A stretch of 5,123 nucleotides of DNA from an uncultured Cyanobium sp. GTDB taxonomy: Bacteria > Cyanobacteriota > Cyanobacteriia > PCC-6307 > Cyanobiaceae. The stretch is from assembly GCA_937919075.1 (NCBI GenBank), contig CALFOF010000217.1, positions 1 through 5,123 of the forward strand, in the 5' to 3' direction. The position numbers were made by a program, and so were the translations under genes. The notes under the pieces are model-generated. The model ran no database searches. It had not been told where the DNA came from and was given only the letters and a program-made list of their open reading frames with translations. This document shows, one piece after another, positions 1-5,123 of this stretch (positions within the stretch are counted from its first letter, which is position 1; the number at the start of each line of letters is the position of its first letter).

Positions 1-487
1 GGAACCAGCGATCCAGCCAGCGGTAGAAGGGGTCGCGCTGCAGGTCGCCGGTGAAGCGCTCCACATGCTGAACGGCTGGGATCTCATGCAGCATCCAGTC
101 GCTGTGGCTCCACCACAGGCCGCGGCCTGCATCGTGGTGGTCGTTGGCCTGGTCGGAGAACTTGTGGTGGTGGCGGTGCAGCCCCACCCATTCGATCGGC
201 CCGCTCTGGCAGGCCAGGGTGCCCATCAGCACCAGGGTGCGCTCCACCCAGCGGGGGGCGACGAAGCTGCGGTGGGCCAGCAGACGGTGCAGGCCCAGGG
301 TGACCCCCAGCACCGTGACCCAATACAGAACCGCCAGCGCCACCACGCTCTGCCAGCTCCAGAAGCGGGGCAGCAGGGCGAACACCGCCCCCACGTGGAT
401 GGCGAGCATGAACGACGTGGTGCCGAACTTGTACGTCCGCTGGCTTTTCGGCAGGGGCGCGCGTGGGGCCGTCACACCGGCGCGCAT
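1..487 (-). CDS. desC: Membrane fatty acid desaturase (acyl-lipid delta-9 type), N-terminal part
   Basis: This is a membrane di-iron desaturase that would insert a cis double bond into acyl chains of membrane lipids, most likely at delta-9. The window holds the first 162 codons; the C-terminal part, including the third histidine box, lies beyond the left edge. Hydrophobic segments at residues 24-42 and 46-66 precede histidine box 1, HRLLAH (67-72). Box 2, HRHHH (104-108), lies in the context PIEWVGLHRHHHKFSD and is followed by GLWWSHSDWM (123-132), where the cyanobacterial DesC family has a GFWWSH-like stretch. The ATG at 487 is preferred because AGGA stands 7 bases upstream. The frame stays open further upstream to 631, and a TTG at 598 would add 37 residues rich in Ala and Pro, with no good ribosome binding site. 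The gene is divergent from the downstream plus-strand cluster. Family assignment is firm; delta-9 specificity is inferred from resemblance to DesC. Confidence 0.93.
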   Translation of the reverse strand, partial: MRAGVTAPRAPLPKSQRTYKFGTTSFMLAIHVGAVFALLPRFWSWQSVVALAVLYWVTVLGVTLGLHRLLAHRSFVAPRWVERTLVLMGTLACQSGPIEWVGLHRHHHKFSDQANDHHDAGRGLWWSHSDWMLHEIPAVQHVERFTGDLQRDPFYRWLDRWF

Positions 488-494
488 GAGGGCT

Positions 495-498
495 TCCT
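495..498 (-). promoter_or_regulatory. Ribosome binding site of the desaturase gene
   Basis: Read on the minus strand, AGGA (within CCAGGAAGCCCTC) ends 7 bases before the ATG at 487. It decides in favour of this start over the in-frame TTG at 598. Confidence 0.6.
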
Positions 499-602
499 GG
501 CGATTGGAAGCATGCCCCCCATGGCTGCGCAGGGGCTTGAACGGGGCCCGCGGATCCGCCGGGGTAGCGGTTGAGGGGGCATCTGAAGCGGCGACCAAAT
601 GA

Positions 603-616
603 ACTCTCGCGAAAGT
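603..616. repeat. Near-palindrome ACTCTCGCGAAAGT
   Basis: Six of seven base pairs are symmetrical around the centre TCGCGA, with one mismatch (C606 against A613). It sits just upstream of the possible TTG start of the desaturase and 116 bases upstream of the preferred ATG. It could be an operator half-site pair, but a single short palindrome in GC-rich DNA can arise by chance, and I do not recognise the motif. Confidence 0.3.
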
Positions 617-646
617 GACGCAGGCTGGAGTTCACCCGTTCGCCCT

Positions 647-665
647 CAGCGGGCAGAAGCCGCTG
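647..665. repeat. GC-rich hairpin CAGCGG / CCGCTG
   Basis: CAGCGG (647-652) and CCGCTG (660-665) are perfect complements around a 7-base loop. There is no T-run after it on either strand, so it does not look like an intrinsic terminator. It lies in the possible 5' leader of either divergent gene. It is also the only hairpin between the GTTCACCC and CCGAAGGAG segments discussed as a possible riboswitch remnant. Confidence 0.4.
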
Positions 666-692
666 CTGGAAGCTCCCGAAGGAGAGAGTGGC

Positions 693-709
693 TCACCAGA
701 ACCTGGTGA
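693..709. promoter_or_regulatory. Perfect inverted repeat, candidate operator TCACCAG-AAC-CTGGTGA
   Basis: Seven bases are perfectly repeated in inverted orientation around a 3-base centre, giving a 17-bp dyad. It lies 92 bases before the plus-strand ATG at 801 and 206 bases before the desaturase ATG. Size and symmetry fit a binding site for a dimeric helix-turn-helix regulator in a divergent promoter region. As RNA it would be a 7-bp stem with a tight AAC loop and no following T-run, which argues against a terminator. I do not recognise it as NtcA (GTA-N8-TAC) or another known cyanobacterial site. The dyad is seen; the operator role is inferred. Confidence 0.45.
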
Positions 710-788
710 TGAAGGCCGTTTGTAGCCAACACATCAGCGAGAAATCTAGCGGCGAGAGCGAGGTCGGCAGGCAGCATGGCCACTGGCT

Positions 789-792
789 GGAG
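789..792 (+). promoter_or_regulatory. Ribosome binding site of the gamma-lyase-like gene
   Basis: GGAG lies 8 bases before the ATG at 801, a good Shine-Dalgarno distance. The competing in-frame GTG at 792 overlaps this GGAG and has no site of its own, so 801 is the better start. Confidence 0.5.
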
Positions 793-800
793 TGGCAGGG

Positions 801-2072
801 ATGGACGGGCAGGAAGGGAAGGGAGCCGCCTCGGCCTGGGCCTGCGATCAGGTGGCGGCCGCCGCCGCGCGGATCGCGCCGTTGGCGGCCCGGCACACCG
901 CTGCGGTGAAGCCTGGTCTGGAGCGGGTGTTGGCCGCCTTCGCCGCCGAGCGTCTCGGCACCCATCACTTCGCCTCGGTGAGCGGCTACGGCCACGGCGA
1001 CCTGGGCCGGGAGGTGCTGGATCGGGTGTTCGCCCGGGTGCTGGGGGCGGAGGCGGCGGCGGTGCGGCTGCAGTTCGTGAGCGGCACCCACGCGATCGCC
1101 GCGGCCCTGTTCGGCGTGCTGCGGCCGGGCGACCGCCTGCTCTCGATCACCGGCCGCCCCTACGACACCTTGGAAGAGGTGATCGGCCTGCGCGGCAGCG
1201 GCCAGGGATCGCTGGCCGAATTCGGCATCCACTACGACGAACTGGCTCTGCAGGCCGATGGCGCGGTGGATGAAGACGGCCTCGCCGCCGCGCTCACACC
1301 CCCCACCCGGCTGGTGCTGATCCAGCGCAGCTGCGGCTACAGCTGGCGGCCCTCGTTGCCGGTGGCCACGATCGGCCGCCTGGTGGAGCGCGTCAAGCAG
1401 CTGCAGCCCGGCTGCCTTTGCTTCGTCGACAACTGCTATGGCGAATTCGTGGAGGCGCTGGAGCCTCCGGCCGTGGGCGCCGACCTGATCGCCGGCTCCT
1501 TGATCAAGAACGCCGGCGGCACCATCGCCCCCACCGGCGGCTACGTGGCCGGCGGCGCCGAATGGGTGGAGCGGGCCTGCTGCCGGCTCACGGCGCCCGG
1601 CATCGGCAGTGAGGGGGGCACCGGCTTCGATCTCTACCGGCTGCTGTTCCAGGGTCTGTTCCTGGCGCCCCAGATGGTGGGGGAGGCCCTGATCGGCGCC
1701 GAGCTGGTGGCCTCGGTGTTCAGCGCGCTCGGCTACGCCGTGCAGCCACTGGTGGGGGGGGGCCGCAGCGATGTGATCCAGGCGGTGCGTTTCGGGGCGC
1801 CGGAGCCGTTGATCCAGGTGTGCCGCGCCTTTCAGGCCTGCTCGCCGGTGGGCGCCTACCTCGACCCGGTGCCCGCGCCCATGCCGGGATACGCCAGCGA
1901 GCTGGTGATGGCCGGCGGCAGCTTCATCGACGGCAGCACCAGTGAGTTCTCCGCCGACGCCCCCCTGCGTGAGCCCTACGTGCTGTTCGCCCAGGGGGGC
2001 ACGCACCGCGCCCACGTGGAGCTGGCCCTGGAGCGGGCCCTCACGGTTCTGAATCGGCAGCGTGGGAGCTGA
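801..2072 (+). CDS. PLP-dependent methionine gamma-lyase-like / aluminium resistance family protein
   Basis: The product (423 residues) is a cytoplasmic fold-type I PLP enzyme of the family annotated as aluminium resistance protein or methionine gamma-lyase family protein (Pfam Met_gamma_lyase). Seen in order: THHFASVSGYGHGD (54-67), the cofactor-phosphate region FVSGTHAI (92-99), GRPYDT (118-123), the PLP-ring aspartate in FVDNCYGEF (D210) and the Schiff-base lysine in AGSLIKNAGG (K236). GIGSEGGTGFD and SFIDGSTSEFSADAP follow in the C-terminal half. Length is usual for the family. Biochemistry is poorly defined; C-S lyase or aminotransferase-like chemistry on an amino acid is likely, and the aluminium label is historical. 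ATG 801 is chosen for its GGAG; GTG 792 would add three residues. The gene stops 52 bases before gcvH and is probably co-transcribed with it. A run of nine G at 1754-1762 is intact in frame. Confidence 0.9.
   Translation: MDGQEGKGAASAWACDQVAAAAARIAPLAARHTAAVKPGLERVLAAFAAERLGTHHFASVSGYGHGDLGREVLDRVFARVLGAEAAAVRLQFVSGTHAIAAALFGVLRPGDRLLSITGRPYDTLEEVIGLRGSGQGSLAEFGIHYDELALQADGAVDEDGLAAALTPPTRLVLIQRSCGYSWRPSLPVATIGRLVERVKQLQPGCLCFVDNCYGEFVEALEPPAVGADLIAGSLIKNAGGTIAPTGGYVAGGAEWVERACCRLTAPGIGSEGGTGFDLYRLLFQGLFLAPQMVGEALIGAELVASVFSALGYAVQPLVGGGRSDVIQAVRFGAPEPLIQVCRAFQACSPVGAYLDPVPAPMPGYASELVMAGGSFIDGSTSEFSADAPLREPYVLFAQGGTHRAHVELALERALTVLNRQRGS
1092..1099. repeat. HIP1 octamer GCGATCGC
   Basis: This is the highly iterated palindrome typical of many cyanobacterial genomes, here inside the gamma-lyase-like gene just after the SGTHA motif. 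It supports a cyanobacterial origin. By rough base-composition reasoning well under one copy would be expected in a window this size. Confidence 0.6.
1754..1762 (+). repeat. Homopolymer run of nine G inside the coding sequence
   Basis: Nine consecutive G span a Val-Gly-Gly-Gly stretch of the gamma-lyase-like gene. The reading frame continues correctly into RSDVIQAV and on to the stop, so the run is in frame here. Such tracts are prone to polymerase slippage and to sequencing error. Confidence 0.85.
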
Positions 2073-2079
2073 GCCTGCA

Positions 2080-2104
2080 GCGCCAGATACGGTCAGACTG
2101 GCGC
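2080..2104 (+). repeat. Intercistronic inverted repeat GCGCCAG / CTGGCGC
   Basis: A perfect 7-bp stem (2080-2086 with 2098-2104) encloses an 11-base loop. It starts 8 bases after the stop codon of the gamma-lyase-like gene and ends 20 bases before the gcvH ATG. The downstream sequence is pyrimidine-rich (CGTCTTCGCTTCC) but has no true T-run. It could act as an mRNA-stabilising or partial termination structure that lets gcvH be expressed differently from the upstream gene, or it could be a protein site. Confidence 0.4.
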
Positions 2105-2124
2105 CGTCTTCGCTTCCGCCTTCG

Positions 2125-2514
2125 ATGGCGCTCCAGTTCCCCGACAGCTGCCGCTACGCCGACAGCCATGAATACGCCCGGCCGGATGGGGAGCTGCTGC
2201 GCATCGGCGTGAGCGCTTTCGCCGTGGATCAGCTGGGCGACATCGTGTTTGTGGAACTGCCCGAGGTGGGCAGCCAGCTGGAGCGGGGCTCCAGCTTCGG
2301 CTCGGTGGAATCGGTGAAGGCGGTGGAGGAGATGTACGCGCCGATCAGCGGCACGGTGGAACTGCGCAACGAAGCGGTGCTGGCCAGCCCCGAAGAACTG
2401 CAGAACGATCCCTATGGCGAAGGCTGGCTGCTGGTGGTGCGCCCCAGCGACGCTGCCGAATTCAGCGACCTGATGGATGCCGCCACTTACCGCCTGAAGG
2501 TGGAAGGCAGCTGA
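2125..2514 (+). CDS. gcvH: Glycine cleavage system H protein (lipoyl carrier)
   Basis: GcvH shuttles the methylamine group of glycine on a lipoyl-lysine arm between the P, T and L proteins of the glycine cleavage complex in the cytoplasm. The 129-residue length is typical. The N-terminal YADSHEYARPDG (11-22) and the segment IGVSAFAVDQLGDIVFVELP match the family. The lipoylation site is K65 in FGSVESVKAVEEMYAP, followed by PISGTVELRNEAV and the C-terminal NDPYGEGWLL. ATG 2125 is chosen because MALQFPDSCRY starts where the family starts. The frame stays open to a GTG at 2062 that would overlap the preceding stop and add 21 residues of no family likeness. No clear Shine-Dalgarno precedes 2125, which suggests translation coupling or leaderless-like initiation. 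It lies 52 bases after the gamma-lyase-like gene and 60 bases before gcvP, so a common operon is likely. Confidence 0.97.
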   Translation: MALQFPDSCRYADSHEYARPDGELLRIGVSAFAVDQLGDIVFVELPEVGSQLERGSSFGSVESVKAVEEMYAPISGTVELRNEAVLASPEELQNDPYGEGWLLVVRPSDAAEFSDLMDAATYRLKVEGS

Positions 2515-2530
2515 GCGGCGCTGGTGAAAC

Positions 2531-2553
2531 GGCAGATTTCCCTAAGATCTGCC
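2531..2553 (+). repeat. Hairpin in the gcvH-gcvP spacer
   Basis: GGCAGAT (2531-2537) pairs perfectly with ATCTGCC (2547-2553). A further G-U (2538/2546) and A-U (2539/2545) pair extend the stem to nine pairs, closing a CCCTA loop. It begins 16 bases after the gcvH stop and ends 21 bases before the GTG start of gcvP. No T-run follows, so a terminator is unlikely; a 3'-end stabilising or processing structure for gcvH mRNA is a reasonable inference. The spacer is far too short for a glycine riboswitch aptamer. Confidence 0.5.
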
Positions 2554-2574
2554 TCACCTGCCGGGCGTCGCGCC

Positions 2575-5123
2575 GTGACCGCACCCTTCGCTGACCCCGC
2601 CGGCTTATCTCCCTTTCTGGAACGGCATCTGGGGCCATCGCCGCAGGATCTGGCCGCGATGCTCAAACGGCTGGGCGCCAGCGATCTCGAGGCGTTCGTG
2701 GCCGAGGTGATACCGGGCGACATCCTGATCGAACCGAGCGCCGCCGCGGCCGACCTGCCACTGGGGGTTGGCGAAGCCCAGGCGCTGAGCGAGCTGCGCG
2801 CCATCGCCGCCACCAACCAGGTGCGGCGCAGCCTGATCGGCCTCGGCTACTACGGCACCGTGACGCCGGCCCTGATCCAGCGCCACGTGCTGGAAAATCC
2901 CTGCTGGTACACGGCCTACACCCCTTACCAGGCCGAGATCGCCCAGGGCCGCCTGGAAGCACTGCTCAACTTCCAGACCCTGATCAGCGAGCTCACCGGC
3001 CTGCCGATCGCCAATGCCTCCCTGCTGGATGAAGGCACCGCCGCGGCCGAGGCGATGGCACTCAGCTTCGGGGCCTGCAAGCGGCCCGCCGCCCGCCGCT
3101 TCCTGGTGGATCAGGACGTGTTCCCCCAGACGCTGGCGGTGCTTCGGACCCGGGCCGAACCGCTCGGCCTGGCTGTGGAGCTGGTGGATCCCGCCACACT
3201 CGCCACTGGCGACGCGGCTTCCCCCCTCGACCCCATGGTGTTCGGGCTGCTGCTGCAGCTGCCCGGCGCCAGCGGTCGCCTCTGGGATCCGCGCGCCGTG
3301 ATCGCCGCGGCCCATGCAGTAGGGGCGATGGTGACGGCGGCGGTGGATCCGCTGGCCCAGGTGCTGCTGGAGCCGGTGGGCGCCCTCGGCGCCGACATCG
3401 CCGTGGGCAGCACCCAGCGCTTCGGGGTGCCGCTCGGCGGCGGCGGGCCCCATGCCGCCTTCTTCGCCACCACCGACGCGCACAAGCGTCAGATTCCCGG
3501 CCGGCTGGTGGGCCGCTCGCTGGATGCGGAAGGCCGCCCCGCCCTGCGCCTGGCCCTGCAGACCCGCGAGCAACACATCCGCCGCGACAAAGCCACCAGC
3601 AACATCTGCACCGCCCAGGTGCTGCTGGCGGTGATGGCCGGCTTCTATGCGGTGCATCACGGCCCCGGCGGGCTCACGGCGATCGCCCGGCAGGTGCTGC
3701 GCCAGCGGGCCGCCTTAGCGGCGGGCCTTGAAGCCCTCGGGCTGGCAGTGAAGCCCGGAACCGCCTTCGACACACTCAGCCTCACCCTGCCCGGGGCCGA
3801 CGAACTGCTGGAGCGGGCGGAGGCCGCCGGCTTCAACCTGCGGCCACTCACTGCGGCTGGAGCGGCGGCAGGCTCACCCACTGGCTCACCGGCTGACTCA
3901 GCGGCAGGCTCAGCGGGCGCGGCGCTGATCGGGGTGGGGATCAGCCTCGATGAGCGCACCGACACCGCCGAGCTCGATCGCCTGCTCGCCCTGTTCGCCG
4001 CAGCAGCCGTCACAGATGGCGCAGATGGCCTGGATGGCATGGCAGACAACGCTGCCCCCCGGCCCAGCGCCGCCGCCCTGCTCGCCGCCCTGCCCGACGA
4101 CGCGGCGCTGCTGGCGGGGGTGCCCCTGCGCCAGCAGCCCTGGTTGCAGCAGGAGGTGTTCAGGCGGCACCACAGCGAATCGGAATTGCTGCGCTACATC
4201 CAGCGCCTGGTGGCGAAGGATCTCTCGCTGGTGCACGGCATGATCCCGCTGGGCAGCTGCACGATGAAGCTCAATGCCGCCGCTGAACTGGCGCCGGTGA
4301 GCTGGCCCGCCTTCGCCGAGCTGCATCCTTTCGCTCCCGCCGCCCAGCAGGCCGGCTACCGGCAGCTGGTGGCTGATCTGGAGGCCTGGCTGGCGGTGAT
4401 CACCGGCTTTGCCGGGGTGTCGCTGCAACCCAACGCAGGCTCGCAGGGGGAATACGCAGGGCTGCTGGTGATCCGCGCCTGGCACCACAGCCGCGGCGAG
4501 GCTCACCGCAAGGTCTGCCTGATTCCCACCAGCGCCCACGGCACCAACCCGGCCAGCGCTGTGATGGCCGGGTTGCAGGTTGTGCCGGTGGCCTGCGATG
4601 CCAACGGCAACATCGATCTGGAGGATCTGGAGGCGAAAGCGGAGCGCCACGCCGCTGCGCTCGCGGCGGTGATGGTGACGTACCCCTCCACCCATGGGGT
4701 GTTCGAAACCGGCATCCGCCGGCTCTGCGAGGTGATCCACCGCCACGGCGGCCAGGTGTACCTCGATGGCGCCAACCTCAACGCCCAGGTGGGCCTGGCC
4801 AAACCCGGCCACTACGGCGCGGACGTGTGCCACCTGAACCTGCACAAGACCTTCTGCATTCCCCATGGCGGCGGCGGCCCGGGGGTGGGGCCGATCGCTG
4901 TGGCCAGCCATCTGGTGCCGTTCCTGCCGGGCCATCCGCTGGCGGCGGTGGGCGGCGAGGCGGCGATCGGGCCGGTGTCTGCCGCGCCCTGGGGCAGCGC
5001 CGGCATCCTGCCGATCAGCTGGATGTACATCCGCATGATGGGCGGCGCCGGCCTGCGCCAGGCGAGCGCGGTGGCACTGCTGGCCGCCAACGTGATCGCC
5101 GAGCGGCTTGAGCCCCACTACCC
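2575..5123 (+). CDS. gcvP: Glycine dehydrogenase (decarboxylating), P protein, C-terminally cut by window edge
   Basis: GcvP binds glycine on PLP, releases CO2 and transfers the aminomethyl group to lipoyl-GcvH. About 849 codons are present of the usual 960-1000; no stop occurs before the edge. The N-terminal half shows RHLGP (17-21), GYYGT (91-95), [20 protein letters not shown] (108-127), [27 protein letters not shown] (284-297) and [19 protein letters not shown]. The catalytic half shows [11 protein letters not shown] (557-567), [12 protein letters not shown] (618-629), [12 protein letters not shown] and the PLP lysine K758 in [16 protein letters not shown]. Start: GTG 2575 leads directly to the conserved N-terminus; a GTG at 2524 in frame would add 17 residues, and neither has a clear Shine-Dalgarno. 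It is adjacent to gcvH in the same direction. Oddities are two in-frame microrepeats (residues 431-446 and 481-489) and Gly289 where relatives usually have Phe or Tyr. Confidence 0.96.
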   Translation, partial: MTAPFADPAGLSPFLERHLGPSPQDLAAMLKRLGASDLEAFVAEVIPGDILIEPSAAAADLPLGVGEAQALSELRAIAATNQVRRSLIGLGYYGTVTPALIQRHVLENPCWYTAYTPYQAEIAQGRLEALLNFQTLISELTGLPIANASLLDEGTAAAEAMALSFGACKRPAARRFLVDQDVFPQTLAVLRTRAEPLGLAVELVDPATLATGDAASPLDPMVFGLLLQLPGASGRLWDPRAVIAAAHAVGAMVTAAVDPLAQVLLEPVGALGADIAVGSTQRFGVPLGGGGPHAAFFATTDAHKRQIPGRLVGRSLDAEGRPALRLALQTREQHIRRDKATSNICTAQVLLAVMAGFYAVHHGPGGLTAIARQVLRQRAALAAGLEALGLAVKPGTAFDTLSLTLPGADELLERAEAAGFNLRPLTAAGAAAGSPTGSPADSAAGSAGAALIGVGISLDERTDTAELDRLLALFAAAAVTDGADGLDGMADNAAPRPSAAALLAALPDDAALLAGVPLRQQPWLQQEVFRRHHSESELLRYIQRLVAKDLSLVHGMIPLGSCTMKLNAAAELAPVSWPAFAELHPFAPAAQQAGYRQLVADLEAWLAVITGFAGVSLQPNAGSQGEYAGLLVIRAWHHSRGEAHRKVCLIPTSAHGTNPASAVMAGLQVVPVACDANGNIDLEDLEAKAERHAAALAAVMVTYPSTHGVFETGIRRLCEVIHRHGGQVYLDGANLNAQVGLAKPGHYGADVCHLNLHKTFCIPHGGGGPGVGPIAVASHLVPFLPGHPLAAVGGEAAIGPVSAAPWGSAGILPISWMYIRMMGGAGLRQASAVALLAANVIAERLEPHY
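3678..3687. repeat. HIP1 palindrome GGCGATCGCC
   Basis: This is the extended 10-bp form of the cyanobacterial HIP1 repeat (core at 3679-3686), inside gcvP. It is the second copy in the window and again supports a cyanobacterial source. Confidence 0.6.
3865..3912 (+). repeat. Four in-frame 12-nt tandem repeat units in gcvP
   Basis: Four consecutive 12-base units run GCGGCAGGCTCA, CCCACTGGCTCA, CCGGCTGACTCA and GCGGCAGGCTCA. The first and last are identical, and all end in CTCA with C or T changes elsewhere. They are in frame and encode [16 protein letters not shown] (residues 431-446), followed by another Ala/Gly stretch. They fall between NLRPL and IGVGISLDE, which are nearly adjacent in typical GcvP, so the repeat enlarges a surface loop of the N-terminal half. 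Confidence 0.85.
4015..4041 (+). repeat. Three in-frame 9-nt tandem repeat units in gcvP linker
   Basis: GATGGC is repeated three times at a 9-base period (4015, 4024, 4033), encoding DGA-DGL-DGM at residues 481-489. It lies in the variable linker between the non-catalytic N-terminal and the catalytic C-terminal halves of the P protein, so it is unlikely to disturb function. Confidence 0.8.

Larger units (their letters stand above)
488..800. other. Divergent intergenic region between desaturase and gamma-lyase-like gene
   Basis: This 313-base spacer separates two genes read outward, so it should carry promoters for both. I found no convincing -35/-10 pair on either strand. Bases 488-631 are an open in-frame extension of the desaturase on the minus strand and could be coding if a TTG start at 598 is used. 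The remainder is clearly less protein-like, with an in-frame stop (747-749) shortly before the plus-strand gene. It contains a near-palindrome at 603-616, a GC-rich hairpin at 647-665, a short CTCC/GGAG stem at 674-684 (on the minus strand a UUCG tetraloop closed by C-G) and a perfect dyad at 693-709. Confidence 0.6.

Noticed and set aside
84..635. Minus-strand frame of 183 codons starting with ATG at 635
   Set aside because: It is frame-shifted relative to the desaturase, whose histidine boxes fix the true frame; the product is Pro/Arg/Gly-rich and featureless.
674..684. CTCC-TTCG-GGAG hairpin (minus strand) as a terminator
   Set aside because: The stem has only four pairs, there is no T-run, and it lies between divergent genes where no transcript is expected to end.
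720..750. TTGTAG ... TCTAGC as a -35/-10 promoter pair
   Set aside because: Only three of six bases match the -35 consensus and the -10 match is poor; nothing distinguishes it from chance.
688..909. Small plus-strand frame (73 codons; inner ATG at 709) as a possible leader or downstream peptide
   Set aside because: It overlaps the start of the gamma-lyase-like gene by more than 100 bases, and its C-terminal half is Arg/Pro-rich shadow sequence. No dedicated ribosome binding site or family likeness was seen.
693..2015. Open frame of 440 codons on the minus strand
   Set aside because: It is antisense to the gamma-lyase-like gene, and its His/Gln/Gly-rich composition has no recognisable motif; it is a shadow of high GC coding.
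2515..2574. Glycine riboswitch upstream of gcvP
   Set aside because: The spacer is only 60 bases, holds one simple hairpin and lacks the conserved aptamer core.
2605..3660. Open frame of 351 codons on the minus strand
   Set aside because: It is antisense to the N-terminal half of gcvP, with biased composition and no motif.
3910..5118. Long open frame of 402 codons on the minus strand
   Set aside because: It lies fully antisense to gcvP, whose translation is strongly conserved. The product is rich in His, Gln, Ala and Gly, as expected of the complement of GC-rich codons, and shows no domain.

Overview
The window looks like ordinary core chromosome from a GC-rich unicellular cyanobacterium, most likely of the Cyanobium / Synechococcus picocyanobacterial group. 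This rests on the very high GC content, a plant/cyanobacterial-type acyl desaturase with HRLLAH and HRHHH boxes, glycine cleavage genes resembling those of picocyanobacteria, and two copies of the cyanobacterial HIP1 palindrome GCGATCGC. No database search was possible, so the lineage is an inference.

Layout: positions 1-487 (minus strand) hold the N-terminal 162 codons of a membrane fatty acid desaturase that runs off the left edge. Positions 488-800 are a 313-base divergent spacer without a convincing gene. It contains a perfect 7+7 inverted repeat (693-709), a GC-rich hairpin (647-665), a near-palindrome (603-616) and a segment that loosely resembles a glutamine riboswitch. On the plus strand follow a PLP-dependent protein of the methionine gamma-lyase-like / aluminium-resistance family (801-2072), gcvH (2125-2514), and gcvP (2575 to the right edge, about 849 codons present, C-terminus missing).

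The three plus-strand genes are separated by 52 and 60 bases and are probably co-transcribed. GcvP decarboxylates glycine on its PLP and passes the aminomethyl group to the lipoyl arm of GcvH. GcvT and the L protein, which complete the cycle, are not in the window. In cyanobacteria this complex handles glycine from photorespiratory 2-phosphoglycolate. The link of the gamma-lyase-like gene to glycine metabolism is only positional.

I see no mobile element, defence system, CRISPR, tRNA or rRNA. The unusual points are structural: a dyad in the divergent promoter region, a perfect inverted repeat in each intercistronic gap, and two in-frame tandem microrepeats (12-nt and 9-nt units) that enlarge variable segments of gcvP.
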